64,000 nt of DNA from Amyloporia xantha (GCA_036971615.1 JAYKKR010000007.1:1922001-1986000), one strand, 5' to 3'. Shown: positions 21,303 to 31,673, counted from the stretch's first letter. A program made the numbers and translations. The notes: generated from the sequence alone by a model not told the origin.

Positions 21303-24300
21303 ATGGTTATCATTCCTCCTGAATCTTCCAAGTTAGTATCGGTCTACGCGCCCTTCGAAGACAACTTGAAGACTTTATTTGTGGAACGGTCTTTTCAAAC
21401 TCATAAGAATGTGGACGACGTATTTGCAACCACAGACTCGTTCATCTCTTCTGAGAGACCAGCGCTGCATGTCGCAAACTTCAGCAAGCATCCTATGGTT
21501 ATTCCTTCAGGTCAGGTCCTTGGCAAGGCATTCGACCCAAATAAATGGCTAGACCGATCAGAAACCATGGGTAAGACCGCCTGGACTAAGGCGGTAACCC
21601 ATGCTCGGTTTATTCGTTTACTAATAGAGAGTAACGGGTCGATAGACGTCCTTAGTCACCTAGTTCAAGGGCAGACGGTCTCCAGCTCCGTTCAAGACCT
21701 AATCACCAGTCGAGGAAAGGACACCGTAGAAGACCCTTCATCTACGGAACCGTTGGAAGGCGGACCTAAGACCGGCGAGCCCCCAGAAGAGATTATCGAT
21801 GAGTCTCAGCTCCTTAAAGAGGTCGATTTTAGCAGCCATGTATCGGACTCCCAGCGTTCGGTTTTGGAACAAGTGGTCCTAAAGCATAAGCTAGCTTTCA
21901 GCCTCAACGGACGGCTAGGACATTACAACGCTAAGGTTGAAGTGCCATTGAAACCGAATTCTACCCCAGTCTCCCTTCCTCCGTTTCCTTCGTCCCCGGC
22001 TAAGCGTGAAGTTATGGATAAGCAGATGGATACTTGGCTAGAACTGGGAGTAATCGAACCCTCTAAGAGTCCCTGGGGTGCTCCAGCATTTATCGTATAC
22101 CGAAATGGGAAACCAAGGATGGTCATTGATTTTCGAAAGTTAAATGACCAAGTAATACCGGATGAGTTTCCTCTACCCAAACAGGAGGACATTCTACAAG
22201 CCCTTACCGGTGCTCAATGGCTGTCGACTCTCGATGCGCTCTCCGGTTTTACTCAGTTAGAAATGGCAGACAAGGATAAGGAGAAGACTGCCTTTCGGAC
22301 TCACCGCGGTCTTCACCAATTCCGTCGTATGCCTTTCGGTTTTAGGAACGGTCCGAGTGTCTTTCAGAGGGTCATGCAGAACATACTGGCACCATTTCTA
22401 TGGATATTCGCTCTGGTATACATCGATGATATTGTGGTGTATTCTACTTCGTTTGAAGATCATGTCAAGCATCTCGACTCGGTCTTCCTCGCCATAGAAC
22501 AAGCCGGTATCACCTTGTCTCCAGGAAAGTGTCACCTGGCCTATCAGTCCCTGCTTCTACTAGGCCAAAAGGTGTCTAGGCTCGGAATATCCACCCACAA
22601 GGAAAAGGTAGACGCTATCGTCGGTCTCATGGAACCACGGAACGTAAAGGAGCTGCAAGTCTTCCTAGGAATGATGGTATACTTCTCGTCTTACATCCCT
22701 TTACGCCTGGATTGCTGCTCCATTATTCGGTCTTCTCAAGAAAGAAGGATTAGGGTGGGAATGGACTGACGTTCACCAAGAAGCTTTTAACCTTTGTAAG
22801 CAAGTCCTGGTCAACGCTCCAGTTCGAGCTTATGCCATGCCTGGAAGACCGTACCGATTATATACCGACGCCTGTGATTATGGTCTCGCCGCTATCCTTC
22901 AACAGGTTCAACCTATGTTAATCAAGGACTTGCGAGGTACCAAGATTTATGAACGGTTAAAGAAGGCATTTGACAATAAGGAACCAATACCGAACTTAGT
23001 GGTCTCGGTCTCGCCCACAGAGAGTGATGTACCGTCTCCTGGTAAATGGGCGGAGCGTTTTGAAGACACTACGGTCTACGTCGAAAGGGTTATCGCTTAT
23101 TGGTCTCGCATTCTGAAAGCCGCCGAGCGCAATTACTCTCCTACAGAACGGGAGGCCCTCGCTCTTAAGGAAGGGTTAATTAAGTTTCAGTCGTTCTTGG
23201 AAGGATCTTCGGTATTGGCTATCACTGATCATGCAGCCTTAACCTGGAGTCGGACCTTTCAGAACGTAAACCGACGATTACTCACCTGGGGAACGGTTTT
23301 CGCAGCATACCCCGGTCTCAAGATCATTCATCGAGCAGGAAGAGTTCACTCAAACGTAGATCCTATCTCGAGACTTCGACGGAGGATCCCTTACCAGGAT
23401 GGTCCTTCCTCTGATCCTACCGACGCTCTTCAGCTTCATCAGGAATTAGAGGACCCGCTGAAAGACATGTATGAGGAATTAGGACCGCAGTTCGAAGAAA
23501 AGCTAATCAAGGTAGCCTCTCGGTTTTGCGAAACCCTGGACCAAGAAGATGAAGGTGAGGAACTGACGGTTTTGTTTGCAACTCACAGTTCAGAAGATAC
23601 CGAGAACCCCTGGAGCTCGGTCTATCAAGCATCTTCTAAGCACTCGCTGCTAGTCGGTATTACTCCTGGCGAGGTCCAGACTTGGAAGAAGGCTTATAGC
23701 AAGGATGAACACTTCAAGATCGTCAAGAAGAACTTGGAAACCGAGACTGACTGGTCTAATCCTGAATTTCCGCAATACACAACCACTCCAGAGGGACTTG
23801 TATATTTTGAGGATCACCAAGGTAATAGTCGGCTCTGCGTACCAGAGGAACTTCGGGTCCAAGTAATGAAGGAAGCGCATGACTTAATGACTGAAGGGGC
23901 CCATTCAGGCTATCATCGGTCTTACAACAGGATTGCCTCTACTTATTACTGGCCCAGGATGTCTCGCGATATCAAGAAATATGTTTCCACCTGCGACGTA
24001 TGCCAGAAGTCGAAACCGCGGAGGCATGCGCCTGTCGGTCTTCTGCAACCTATTCCAATTCCGACACGCCCTTTCGAGGTTATCACCATGGACTTCATCC
24101 CTGAATTACCCAATTCCAGCGGTTTCGACAATATACTGGTGATAGTGGACAAGCTGACCAAGTACGGTTTATTTATACCAACCACTACTAAGATCACAGA
24201 AAAGGAGACCGCCGCTCTTCTGTTCAAACATATTTTCAGTGAATACGGTCTTCCCAAGCAGATCATTTCCGACCGAGACGTACGCTGGAGGGGAGATTTC

Positions 24301-25219
24301 TGGAAGGAAGTCTGTCGACTCATGAAGATTGAACGGTCTCTTACTACGTCATACCATCCTCAAGCGGATGGTCAGACCGAAATCTTGAATCAAACCTTGG
24401 AAATCGCTCTTCGAGCCTATATCGGTCCATCTCGGGACGATTGGTCCGATCACCTGGACGGTCTTCGATTGTCCTATAACACGAGTCCGCACTCAGCCAC
24501 GGGGTATTCCCCAGCTTATCTACTCCGCGGTTATCATCCGATCACAGGGGGCACATTAATGAACCCCGGTCCTTCAATACCGCGATCGGTCTCAGATACA
24601 AGCCACCCCGAGGCTGGAGATATGGTAGACGGTTTTATGGCTGACCGGCATGATGCTCAAGAAGCCCTATATCTGGGTCAAGTTCACCAGAAGCGAGCAT
24701 ACAATAACGGCAGAATCATGACCGAATTCGAGGTTGGGGACAAAGTAGTGCTCAATGTGGATTCATTGGAGCTTCTTCGGTCTCAAGCTGGTCGCGGAAG
24801 GAAGCTCCTTATGAAGTATGACGGACCATTCGAAATTATCCGAAAAATCAGCTCCGTAGCCTATCAAGTCCGTCTGCCCGCTTCCTACGGTATTCATCCC
24901 GTAATCAACATTGCGCACTTAGAGCGATACCATGAGTCGCCCCCTGAATTTGGGGTAAGACCGACCAAGGATCTTGCTCGGCAAGATTTCAATGAATTAC
25001 CAGAATTTGAGGTGGAATCCATTATAGCGGAACGGTCTCGAAAGCCGTAACGGACGAAGAGTCGCCCTGTTCAAGACTCGCTTCGTCGGGTATGGTCCAG
25101 AATACAATGAGTGGCTAACGCGCACTCAGCTACGAAACGCTCCTGATATTCTGAAGGCTTGGCAAAACCGTCGAGACCGAGCGGTAGTGGCTAGCAAGCT
25201 TAGCCAGACCTCAGTGGCA
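21303..25219 (+). CDS. Gypsy pol: RT, RNase H, integrase, chromodomain-like end
   Basis: Two main frames, 21303-22769 and 22837-25050, split by a one-base loss in the T-run at 22700-22702. RT shows SPWGAPAFIVYR, DFRKLNDQ, QFRRMPFGFRNGPSVFQ and the catalytic ALVYIDDIVVYS. RNase H shows YTDACDYGLAAIL and ITDHAALTW. Integrase has the His-His-Cys-Cys site (GYHRSYNRI to CDVCQKSK), then MDFIPELP, SDRDVRWRGDFW and SYHPQADGQTE. The end has YDGPFEII to HPVINIAHLERY, then FEVESIIAERSRK. A one-base gain at 25045-25046 stops that frame, while the adjacent frame continues with FVGYGPEYNEWL to a stop at 25219, which reads as a chromodomain-like tail. Confidence 0.9.
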
Positions 25220-25487
25220 TAATGCAAGACGGGCTCAATACGGTTTCGTGGATCGAAGACCGACGCCCCTGGTGAGTTCGTCCCTCTTTCCTCTCTCTAG
25301 CGGTCTCCCACGATCCAGTGTGCCACTCTGCACAATAAGTTAATTATCCGCTGGTTCGGTCTTCAAGGACTATATCTATACCCTTACAGAACCATTATTT
25401 AAGGAGTTCGGTTTTCCTCGGTCTCTCAGCAATCCGTCTTCTCTACTCCCTTCAGAAGTTCACCAACTCTTCAGCCTATTTCATATC
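25220..25487. other. Post-pol spacer of the gypsy element
   Basis: Non-coding bases between pol and the first accessory ORF, pyrimidine-rich near the end. Position suggests a promoter or leader for the accessory gene; nothing more specific is visible. Confidence 0.4.
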
Positions 25488-26275
25488 ATGTCCGCTGTAT
25501 TCGACGAAGACCGCTCCATGGCCGCCCTCACTACAGCTACCAGAGAGCTCGCTCTCATCCCCACTGTCCCCATCGCTCAAGTCACCAACCCTTATTTCCC
25601 TTCGACCATGTTTGTCGGAAATTTCTTCACCTGGACTCCGCCTTTCCCCATATATATCACCCAAGTCGGTCTTCCTGACCGCACTATCATCCATACCGGT
25701 TTCGCAGCGGCATTATGGCTTGCTTTGGAGACCGTCCATACGCAGTTCACCATCACGCCCAGATCAAGCTCGCTTGTCGCGAACTAGGCATTCGGTCTCC
25801 ACCGGTCTTTCTTACCAACCCTTTCCACGGAGGTTTCAACGAGTTGAATCGATTCTTTCGACGGAAGAGGAGGCTATGACTGCGGTTGCCGACGCCCAGC
25901 GAGACGGCGTGGATGCAGTTTCCTGGGTAGGGAATTTGTGCATGCCTGTCTGGAGCTCCCCAACGGTCTTACGGGTGTCGAGACCGTCGACCGCCAGTTG
26001 GTCTCGTACTACAAGTCCATTGGATGGCCCGGTTTCACAGAAGGCGAATCCGCCAATGAATGTCGAGACCTCATTCTCCATCCGACCCTTTCCATCCGTC
26101 GTGCAGAAGAGTATGACCCGGTCTCGCCTTATTTCGACAGGGTAACCAGCGAGACCGACGACACTACGATGGCTGATGACTCGGAGGACTCTGATGAGGA
26201 CTTCATTTTGGTGGGGGATAGATGTGGGAATACCCATGAATACCATGGATGCGGCAGTCGGTTTCCTCAGGCTTA
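25488..26275 (+). CDS. Gypsy sense accessory ORF, unknown function, frameshifted
   Basis: Begins MSAVFDEDRSMAALTTATREL. It reads through TNPYFPSTMFVGNFFTWTPPFPIY, and then a frame change near 25735 leads into CRELGIRSPPVFLTNPFHGGFNELNRFF. A third frame carries CLELPNGLTGVETVDRQLVSYYKSIGWPGF to an acidic C-terminus (DDSEDSDEDFILVGD). Coding bias and sensible protein composition across the joins suggest one gene of about 250 residues. I recognise no family. Placement between integrase and LTR resembles accessory or envelope-position genes, but there is no signal peptide or membrane segment. Confidence 0.55.
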
Positions 26276-26441
26276 GGGACAAGACCGGCTAGGAGGAAGG
26301 ACTGATAAGAGGACTATATGTTTTGTCTGTACCAACAATTCATGAAATATTTATCGCCTCATATATCGGTCTTGGTTCGTCGCAAAGATGCATTAGGAGG
26401 AAACCGATAAGTACAGCTACGCCGTAAATAAAGTCCTTATT

Positions 26442-27718
26442 TTACGAGTCCTCCTCCTCCTCCTCGCGGTCTACCTCTTTTCCCTTCCCAGAACCGACAT
26501 TCTTGCGACTTTTCTTTTTCTCCCGCTGGCGACGTTTCTTCTCGGCATTCTTAGACCGCTGACGACGGGTTTGCTCATCCAGCTGGCGCTTTAGCTCCGC
26601 AATCTGCGCTTCCAACTGAGCGCGTTCTTGCTGAGCTAGAGTAGCGGGCCCCGGACCAGCTCCCGCGGTCTCGCTCACAGCTGGAGGGTCATACAAGACC
26701 GCAACCCCCTCCATCGGAGAATCCCCGCCAGCGACCTCAATACCGCCCCACGGCTCGAACTCGTCGGTATCAAGGGGCGTAACCGGGGAGTTGTAGCGCG
26801 AGATGACCTGACGGTCCTGCGAGACCGCTTGGAGCGACTAGACTGCTCGGAGGGAGAAACTGAGCAACAGAAACGTCAGCCTTTGAAAGGAAATCAAGCT
26901 CAAGGTTACTTACTCGAACGCTTGGTGGAGGCAGAGAAAGCACGGTCAGGAGAAGCCACCGGAAGACCGACGGTTTCGCCTGTACGACGACGGTAACGGC
27001 CTCTTCCTGTGCTCAAGGAGCACTTCTGTTTCCGCTGGCTACAGTGAGAGCAGGCCCCTCCTGGCCTCATGATCTCGCACACGTCAAGACCGGCGGTTTT
27101 GCACCTGTCGCAGCGACGGTCATCTTCAAACTGTTGAAGTCGTGCTTTCAGACAGTAATCACTCCAAGGTATTTAATCACACCTACGCTCGCCATCATGT
27201 CCACCGCTTCGTGAAGCGCGTCGGTCTCGATATGGTCGTGCTCTCCTGCCACTAAGCAACGGAATAGGAAAGGGATTAGCACGACAAACTCAAGGATATA
27301 AACGCATACTACTCACCCAACCAATACTCAGGATCTGCGTCTATGATATCTAGCGAAGCTAGATAGGCGGGATAGGTGGGCGGTAAGTCGTCACGGTCTA
27401 ATCTCCAGACCGTCAGAGCGTCCATTATCGGAGGCAAGACCATTTCGGGCTGCTCCTCCAGGGAATCCAAGATATCGTCATTCTAACAAGACCGACCAAC
27501 GTTAGCAAGATTCTTAGAAAGTCAATTCCGCTTACCATGAACGCGCGGTGAATGGCGTCGATTAGAGTCCATTCGTACCGCTCCGGCCGGAGGACTTCGT
27601 GAAGAGCTGCTTCAAACACTCGCAAGAGGTCGGGAGTCCAACGCGAGGGGGCGGTAGGAATTTCGAAATGATCCGGAATCAATTCCTCAGGAATGTCGCG
27701 TAGCGAGAGCAAAGACAT
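26442..27718 (-). CDS. Antisense accessory gene of the gypsy element: six-cysteine zinc-cluster-like and coiled-coil protein
   Basis: Minus-strand gene inside a plus-strand retroelement, with introns. Exon 1 (27718-27536) begins MSLLSLRDIPEELIPDHFEIP; exon 2 (27482-27317) encodes NDDILDSLEEQPEMVLPPIMDAL; later exons follow with GT-AG borders near 27316-27252 and 26916-26870. The middle has CDRCKTAGLDVC then ACSHCSQRKQKC, giving the spacing C-x2-C-x7-C-x8-C-x2-C-x6-C, close to but not identical with Zn2Cys6 fungal DNA-binding clusters. Basic RGRYRRR follows. The C-terminus (26714-26442) is a coiled coil (QLEAQIAELKRQLDEQTRR) running into a Lys/Arg-rich block and an acidic tail. Two probable one-base frame changes occur, near 27160 and 26790. 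Likely nuclear, DNA-binding regulator (inference). Confidence 0.62.
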
Positions 27719-27751
27719 GGTGGGACTAAGCGGTCTTGGAAGGGATAGTGA

Positions 27752-27765
27752 CGGACTGGGGGCTA
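27752..27765 (+). other. Gypsy polypurine-like tract
   Basis: CGGACTGGGGGCTA directly before the right LTR. The G-run is where plus-strand priming is expected; it is less purine-pure than usual. Confidence 0.5.
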
Positions 27766-28813
27766 TGTTATGGATATTCCAGCTTGACCTTCTTATAATC
27801 GAGTTCTTTCCCAGAAAGGACTCGGTCTTCCATCAACGGGTAGTCCTTCACTACCCTCCAAGACCGCGCGGATCAACAAGACCCGCAAGCGCACATACTT
27901 GCGTGCGAAACCGATACTCTTTGGGACGATGACTCGGTCTCCCGCTCAACGGGTAGTCCTCCATGCCCTTCTTGGAGGAAAGCGGATCCTCGGGACCCAC
28001 AAACGCCCACACTTCGCGTGAGAGGTCGAGTCCCGTGAAACACCTCGAGGACCGGTAGCACGATCCGACCTACGGAGAGCGGACCGATCTCGCCTTATGG
28101 ATCGAGGAAGACCGAGGCAAGACCGATGAATGCCCGAGGTGCGCCACTCCGCCACACGAGGATAGCAGCGCGGTCTCAGTGAGTATTCAAGGCAGTGCGT
28201 AGAGAACAATAGATGCACAGGTATTGGGCAGTGTATTGTAGAAGTACGGACTACGCGTGTTTAGAAGGTTCTAGCATTTCTCACTTGTATTTAAGAAGAC
28301 CGACGGTCTTCGGTTTCAAGCAATCTATTTTACCTCTGAGCTCTTAGCACAACGAGACCTTGTCTCCTTCACATATCATTGTAGATCTTACCATAGCTAC
28401 GCGCTGGTAAAGAGATCTATCCCAGACTTGACAAACTACTTATAGCTTCGCGCTAAGTAGCGGTCTTCGGTATTGCTTCGCTACCTAAAGCCCTTGGTCT
28501 GGCAACAATACTTGCGAAGGATTTGAGTTATCTTTGTTTAGGAAGTTCTACCTTTAAACCTTATCTCTGCGTGAACATAAGCGGTATCTCTCTAAGTCGG
28601 TCTTAACCTAACGACCTTCGGTCTTGAGCGATACTCTTAGGCTCACGCCAATCTCTAACATAAGACCCTACGGTCTTATACTTCTTACTTGGTATACCGG
28701 CATTCCACTCCTAACTAGCCATTAGGACTCAAGCATACAGTCTAAGTATTTTTATTATCCTATCCGTTACCGGTATACGAGCTTAGGTACTAGTACTACC
28801 CTGGTTCTTAACA
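27766..28813 (+). repeat. Right gypsy LTR
   Basis: 1,048 bp, near-identical to the left LTR; GCTTCGCGCTACC of the left copy is GCTTCGCTACC here. The target duplication GCCGT follows at 28814. Confidence 0.92.
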
Positions 28814-29343
28814 GCCGTGGACTGCCCAAACTCAAGTGCGAGACCCGAGAGGATCTCATGGACCCCCTCAACGTCCATATACTTCGCAAAAAGGCTATCA
28901 GGGAACTTCTGGGTAAGTGCATTTAGCATCTGCGCATTAAGCTTAACATCATCTTCGTCATTAGCATCGGCAGCCCCAGTCAAGAGGTGCGAGCCATTGC
29001 ACGCGGCAGCAGCCTTCCGCGCGCGCGCGATCCAAATACGATAATTCGATCCGTTCGCGTTGAGTTTCAGAACCTCCGAAAACTCTTTCGAAACGGACGC
29101 GGTCATTCTCGGACGATGAGCGACAGGCGGAGCGGGCTCGGCGTCGGGCGGAAGAGGAATAGGAACGAAAAACGAACCGATAAAATCGCCGGCGCTGATA
29201 AGCGGTAGCGCGGTGCTTTCGTACGGCGGTAGATCGTCGAGATCTTCGACGGTGTGGCCGACCTGGATGCGATGCGCTCGGGTTTCGCGACGAAGATGAG
29301 TGGCGGGGAAAGCGGTCTGTAGCGATTGGGGGTACTTGACCAT
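28814..29343 (-). CDS. Copia gag N-terminal part, cut off by the gypsy insertion
   Basis: Starts MVKYPQSLQTAFPATHLRRE at 29343 and reads into the gypsy insertion point. Visible are an acidic/Pro-rich leader and the typical copia gag region (LNANGSNYRIWIARARKAAAAC, LNAQMLNALTQKFPDSLFAKYM). The frame resumes at 17190 across the GCCGT duplication, in phase with WTEAKLFSL. Confidence 0.85.
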
Positions 29344-29399
29344 AGAACGGTGATCGGCGGGTGCTGGGGATGAGAATCAGGTATGTCCTTCACGAGCTA

Positions 29400-29417
29400 A
29401 GCTCGGGGCTCATAACC
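29400..29417 (-). other. Copia primer-binding site, internal initiator-tRNA-Met type
   Basis: On the element strand, GGTTATGAGCCCCGAGC directly follows the LTR end. The complement CTCATAACC contains the CAT anticodon context of initiator tRNA-Met, so the primer is probably the cut 5' half of that tRNA, as known for Drosophila copia, rather than its 3' CCA end. Confidence 0.6.
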
Positions 29418-30284
29418 TAACGCAGTTGGAAGTTGAACAGACGGGAGAGGTTGCGGGAACGCTCTGAAGAGCGATAGTCATTCGATGGAGCCTACTTAAG
29501 TACATGGCATCAGGAAAAACCTCCCAAGGTAATTAGTACTATATTATGTGGAAATGTAGCCTAATAAACATAATACCAATAATTGGGTATAATTAGAACC
29601 AATTTCTCAGTCATTTTTCAGGATTTGTGCAAAGCTCTCAGATACAACTTTATAAGATTTGAACAGTCCAGAATGCAGGAGCCAGAAGCAGAAGCAAAGC
29701 CTGTGTAATAGGCAATAGACAATTGATTGTTTGTAGCTTGAGTAATATCCATATAATTTGGGAGTTATTTCACACCATTATACCACAATTATACCACAAT
29801 TAGTCAATAGATATAAGCCTGCTCTATGGAAGCTGCCTATTTCTCATGTTTAATGCCATATTTTAGAAAGTACAGCTACTATTGTTATGTTGCGCGGCTT
29901 GTTGCGGTCACTAATATATTAGCAGTTGATATCTACACAGAGGACAGAGGGACTTCGTCGATTTGTCCGATGTTCGATCACGTGCTGTGGCTGCCACCAT
30001 CGGGCCGCCGTCGGAGTTTCGACACGTCACTGGGCAGAACTCGACGGTGTTGCTGTTCACACGCCGCATCGTCCGCATCGCGCGCACCACATCGCATGCA
30101 CCTCTAACGACACCGACGAGGACGACGACGCCGCCGATGGATGACTCGCATCAACGACGAACGCGCCTGAACCGACATAAACACCCTCTGCTCCTACTCC
30201 TGCTGCCCCCCTCACTCCCTCCGGCAGCGTCCTCCTGCAGCCCCTCCCACGACAAGCCTTGCTCTTCATGCGCCCGTCTTCAAC

Positions 30285-30902
30285 ATGCAGCAGCCGCCGC
30301 CTCCGAAATGCCCCGGCGCCAGCCGCCAGCCGCCAGCCGCCAGCCGTCCGGACAGCCGTCGCCCACATCGTCCACATCGTCGTCGCTCTCCCGCGGGCAC
30401 GAATGGCGTAGCACAGCAGACGGCAAACGGGACCGCGCCAGTGAACACATCGATGCCATCGAAGGGTCAGATCCACGTGAAGCTGATCCAGGCGTGCGGG
30501 CTGAACGTGCGCTCGGCAGGCTCGTGTGGTGGTGCAGACCCGACGGATGAGACGGACAAGGACGTGAAGGGGATCGCGACGAATCTGTCGCGGCAGTCGT
30601 CGTCGAACGCGATCTCTGCGCTCGGCGCACTGAACAAGGCGGCGACGGCGGCCAGCTGGGGAGGGAGCGCCAAGGGCAGCCTGTCGAGCTCGCCGTCGTC
30701 GGGCGGTGGAGCACTGAGACCTGGCGGCCTATTTGGCTCATGCATATCGGCGCCCAACCCGGTGCGGAAACACGAGGTGTCATCGTGAGTGTTTACCGTG
30801 TCTGTCTGCTCACGCGCATAAGGACTGACGGCCGGCAGCGATGTGACATAGGACCAGTCTGTGATCACATTCAATGTGTACGACCGGGCAGCAAGCAATT
30901 TC
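30285..30902 (+). pseudogene. Captured, decayed fragment of an Sch9-like AGC kinase gene (C2 region)
   Basis: The frame from the ATG at 30285 shows KGQIHVKLIQACGLNVRS, DPTDETDKDVKG, QSSSNAISALGALNKAA and APNPVRKHEVS. From memory of the family these match the N-terminal C2 region of basidiomycete Sch9-type AGC kinases. The segment between GLNVRS and DPTDE is shorter than expected. An intron-like GTGAGT...GGCAG (30786-30838) is retained. After it the frame reads DVT, a TAG stop, DQSVITFNVYDRAASN, and another stop. The piece includes about 300 bp upstream of the ATG. Retained intron means capture from DNA, not RNA. No kinase domain follows. Confidence 0.75.
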
Positions 30903-30929
30903 TAGGTATGGTGCAATGATATTGATGAC

Positions 30930-31110
30930 TGCAGACAACGGCAGACAACAGACGACTGCAGACAATGGTAGATGAGGGACGACGGACGATGCGGATGACG
31001 TCAGATGATGGGACGACGACTGCAGACGATGACGGGATGACATGGATGCCGACGGCAGACGATCAACAACGGTGGACGACTGACGACGATGGGGAGGAGC
31101 AATGATGATG
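30930..31110. repeat. Degenerate GAC/GACGA-rich simple repeat
   Basis: A run of imperfect units such as CAGACGATG, GACGACTG and GGATGACG inside the CATCAG element. It looks like a decayed microsatellite. Confidence 0.6.
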
Positions 31111-31673
31111 ATGAGGAGGTTGATGGACAATGCTTATGATAATATTATAATAATGTGTATCTCCTTGTTGTATATACAGTCAATCAATATACATTTTGCC
31201 ATTCAATACCATCTACTGTGAACAAGAATACGAGGAGTAAAGCAGTGCAATGTATGAGCCAAACATTTGAAACACATGCTGCTGAATTATGGGAAATTTA
31301 CATGAATAAACTGCGTTTTTCGGGAGGGGGACCGCAGAATCTGCAACAATAGAAGGTAATTCTGGATAATGGCCGGAATGGAGATAATTGCATCTATTGT
31401 CTGAAATTTAGCTACATTATGGTACATTCCTCATAAATTACACTGGGAGGTTTTTCCTGATGTGGTGCGGCAGGTACTATCGATGTGAGTGAGTCATGTA
31501 GATAATATCAGTATACACGAGAGGAACTAAGCATAACACGAGGAGAACGCGAGGGCGCGCGCGCGTGCTACGACACCGCGCGTCGAGGAACAGCTACGGA
31601 AAACACAGCCGAAACGCGACATATTTCGACTCTGCTCTCAGCTCAGTCTTGACGTCTCATCTTCTTGAAACAG

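Larger units (their letters stand above)
17191..28813 (+). mobile_element. Chromovirus-like Ty3/gypsy LTR retrotransposon inserted in copia gag
   Basis: An 11,623-bp element on the plus strand, antisense to the copia it interrupts. It has LTRs of 1,050 and 1,048 bp that, on my reading, differ at one substitution (A/G in CTACGCGTRTTTAG) and one 2-bp indel. Target duplication is GCCGT. The order gag, zinc knuckle, protease, RT, RNase H, integrase, GPY/F-like and chromodomain-like region is that of Ty3/gypsy chromoviruses. It is longer than usual because about 2.5 kb of accessory sequence lies between pol and the right LTR, with one sense and one antisense gene. Despite young LTRs the polyprotein has several single-base frameshifts. 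The whole element is strikingly rich in CGGTCT/AGACCG. Confidence 0.93.
29508..31462. mobile_element. CATCAG-ended transposon carrying a captured kinase gene fragment
   Basis: 1,955 bp with terminal inverted repeats of 19 bp (CATCAGGAAAAACCTCCCA at the left, the exact complement at the right), with TAATT three bases further in on both sides. It is flanked by TGG on both sides; the left LTR shows the empty site with a single TGG, so the duplication is 3 bp. The outer parts are AT-rich. The centre (about 29940-30905) is GC-rich host-derived DNA. No transposase is visible, so it is non-autonomous. I cannot assign a superfamily. Confidence 0.85.
12796..31621 (-). mobile_element. Ty1/copia LTR retrotransposon, host of three nested insertions
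   Basis: Minus-strand copia element of 18,826 bp including insertions. It is flanked by the 5-bp duplication TATTT (12791-12795 and 31622-31626). Both LTRs are 246 bp once their insertions and small duplications are removed, and identical. The integrase-before-RT order, a DSGASRHM protease and the VDD reverse transcriptase core identify it as copia. It carries a 201-bp CATCAG element in its left LTR, a 1,955-bp CATCAG element in its right LTR and an 11.6-kb gypsy element in gag. It sits ten bases into an intron of the EF-hand/ZZ gene. Confidence 0.92.
29418..31621 (-). repeat. Right (5') copia LTR, interrupted by a 1,955-bp element
   Basis: Same 246-bp LTR as at 12796-13244, split by the insertion at 29508-31462. 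Followed by the target duplication TATTT. Confidence 0.9.

Noticed and set aside
30285..30788. Functional protein-coding gene
   Set aside because: The frame matches only the C2 part of a kinase, has stops after the intron, lacks the kinase domain and lies inside transposon ends.
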